A stretch of 14,526 nt of DNA from QQUD01 sp039029915 (GTDB taxonomy: Bacteria > Chloroflexota > Anaerolineae > Promineifilales > Promineifilaceae): the NCBI GenBank assembly GCA_039029915.1, contig JBCCFD010000172.1:1-14526 (forward strand), given 5' to 3'. The notes beneath the pieces were generated by a model. The model was not told the origin of the DNA and made no database searches. It saw only the letters and a program-made list of their open reading frames with translations. Within the stretch, counting starts at the first letter, position 1. Every line of letters begins with the position of its first letter. The position numbers were made by a program, and so were the translations under genes. This document shows positions 13,350 through 14,526 of this stretch, one piece after another.

Positions 13350-14450
13350 CTATTGAATCCAGCGCCCCTGAATACCATTTTCAATCAAACGTGTTTTTTC
13401 GCCTGATTCGATTTCCATCATCCAAAGTGAAGGTGGCTTTGAATTGTCCAGTAAGTCAATCATTTGGTACAGGATAAAACGGCCGTTTCCCGACCAGCTT
13501 ACCACACTGTGATGAATATTAATGCTATCCGTTAGTGCTTGCTTCTCGCTTCCATCAGCCCGCATGAGCCACAGTTGGCGTCCTGTATTGGTACGCACCA
13601 GCTTTCGGCCAAACAAAATCCACTCCCCGTCCGGTGAATAGGTTGGTGACGCGTCATCCACCTGAGCCGCCTCCGTCAATGCGTTTCTTCTTTCAGCTAA
13701 TACCTCAACATTGAAAAGGTGGACTGACTCAGCAAAATCATGACTGTGTTCTTGATGATCATCCCCTTCATCTCCGTGCAGGACAGCTATATTGAGGTCG
13801 TTGATAAGAAACGTGTCGTTTGTTGGATGCCAAACCGTAGGCGTGCCCATTGCTCCTTGAATAAAGATAAAACGGCCGTTTTCAAAATTAAATCCATAGA
13901 CCCGTTCTTCAGATGAGACGTTGTATGTCAACCATTTGCCGTCTGGTGAGATAGATGCAGCCGAGGCTGGTTTGTCCACATCGGGCAAAACATCAATCGT
14001 ATTGCCGGTTTCGGTATCAAGCCACCAGAGCGACGGTTGTCCCATTGCGCCATTTTCGACGCTCCTCTTTTCATAAATGAGGCGTCGCCCATCTGGTGCC
14101 CAAACGAGCTGGGCGCAATTGCTGTTCTCGCAGGATAAGATGTTTTCATTTGAAGTAGGTCGGAAACGGCCGTTAAGCGTCATTAACCAAATCTGTGAAA
14201 TTTGGTTCTGATTGTTCGAAACATAAGCCACCTCTCGCTGGTTGCCCGCCAGTTGATACTCTGAAATACCATCTTCTAAACGGGTAAGCTGCTCGCTTTC
14301 TTGGGTGGCGACCTCGAAGGTAAAAAGCTGTAGAACTGAATTTTCATCCCAACCCATATACAAGATATGCTGCTGAGGATTTTCGAGCGATTGACAGCCT
14401 GAGGTGATAAATATAATCAGAATGGGCCAAAAGAGATGCATTTTAATCAT
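13350..14450 (-). CDS. TolB/WD40-like beta-propeller lipoprotein
   Basis: Predicted membrane-anchored, extracytoplasmic beta-propeller protein of 366 aa. The N-terminus MIKMHLFWPILIIF is hydrophobic and ends in a lipobox-type ITSGC, with Cys19 as the probable lipidated residue. PD40/TolB-like blades are shown by recurring W/S-x-D/N-G-x motifs: WAPDGRRLIYE, ISPDGKWLTYN, YSPDGEWILFG and WSGNGRFILYQ. Such repeats usually serve as protein- or ligand-binding scaffolds; no enzyme motif is seen. The start could be the ATG at 14450 or the one three codons later; no clear Shine-Dalgarno is visible. It is convergent with the acyl-CoA dehydrogenase gene, with only a 3-nt gap and no terminator. Three ACGGCCGT octamers fall here, each encoding NGR within or beside blade motifs. 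Confidence 0.85.
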   Translation of the reverse strand: MIKMHLFWPILIIFITSGCQSLENPQQHILYMGWDENSVLQLFTFEVATQESEQLTRLEDGISEYQLAGNQREVAYVSNNQNQISQIWLMTLNGRFRPTSNENILSCENSNCAQLVWAPDGRRLIYEKRSVENGAMGQPSLWWLDTETGNTIDVLPDVDKPASAASISPDGKWLTYNVSSEERVYGFNFENGRFIFIQGAMGTPTVWHPTNDTFLINDLNIAVLHGDEGDDHQEHSHDFAESVHLFNVEVLAERRNALTEAAQVDDASPTYSPDGEWILFGRKLVRTNTGRQLWLMRADGSEKQALTDSINIHHSVVSWSGNGRFILYQMIDLLDNSKPPSLWMMEIESGEKTRLIENGIQGRWIQ

Positions 14451-14526
14451 GTCAAAATTTTAAAAAGAACAGATTTAAGAGCAACAAGGCTTAATGGAGG
14501 GTTTATAAATTGGGGAAATTAAGAGA

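Larger units (their letters stand above)
1468..14173. repeat. Highly iterated palindrome ACGGCCGT (19 dispersed copies)
   Basis: Exact ACGGCCGT starts at 1468, 1737, 2105, 2436, 3626, 4398, 4740, 6257, 6449, 6914, 8390, 9993, 10411, 11401, 11704, 12618, 13479, 13872 and 14166. Eleven of these extend to AACGGCCGTT, and 16 of 19 are followed by another T on the plus strand. Near matches are TCGGCCGT at 2610 and 10524 and GCGGCCGT at 7340. All copies lie inside genes, and only scpA, the small membrane gene and greA lack one. The behaviour is like HIP1 of cyanobacteria, but the sequence is different. Core CGGCCG contains GGCC. Confidence 0.9.

Overview
The window is a compact stretch of bacterial chromosome with 13 protein genes on both strands, short intergenic gaps and no sign of phage, plasmid, IS or CRISPR sequence. 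Base composition looks somewhat below 50% GC. My best guess for the organism is a Chloroflexota bacterium (Anaerolineae/Ardenticatenia type). This rests on general resemblance: a secreted protein with a YLPIV segment after the signal peptide, a GT-C type membrane protein, a PknB-like protein, a greA-lysS pair and cyanobacteria-like short tandem repeat debris between genes. It is an inference, because no rRNA or tRNA is present.

Layout. 75-1502 (+) is a secreted clan GH-A type glycoside hydrolase, separated by a bidirectional terminator from a cytochrome P450 on the minus strand (1700-3109). The P450 is divergent from a TetR-family regulator (3269-3880). Their shared promoter region carries a 14-bp direct repeat and a 36-bp near-perfect palindrome built from the same TGTTGAT element. 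Next comes a minus-strand block, read right to left: a small membrane protein (8960-8766), a GT-C-like membrane glycosyltransferase (8769-7075), a tail-anchored protein-kinase-like protein lacking the catalytic Asp (6981-5866), scpA (5866-5093) and pyrC (4918-3914). Divergent from this block, a strong extended -10 promoter drives greA (9143-9622) through a leader that contains a terminator-like hairpin. greA has a strong terminator and is followed by lysS (9755-11266), a GNAT-family protein (11354-12196) and an acyl-CoA dehydrogenase-like protein (12204-13346). A convergent TolB/WD40-like lipoprotein (14450-13350) closes the window.

The most striking signal is not a gene. The octamer palindrome ACGGCCGT occurs 19 times in 14.5 kb, where about 0.2 copies are expected by chance. 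It is usually extended to AACGGCCGTT and lies in 10 of the 13 genes, in all three codon frames and on genes of both strands. This behaves like the HIP1 octamer (GCGATCGC) of cyanobacteria but with a different sequence, and suggests a genome-wide DNA-level element. Other points worth following are an in-frame piece of intergenic-type repeat inside the glycosyltransferase gene, the pseudokinase-scpA stop/start overlap, the possible greA leader attenuator and the P450/TetR operator array.
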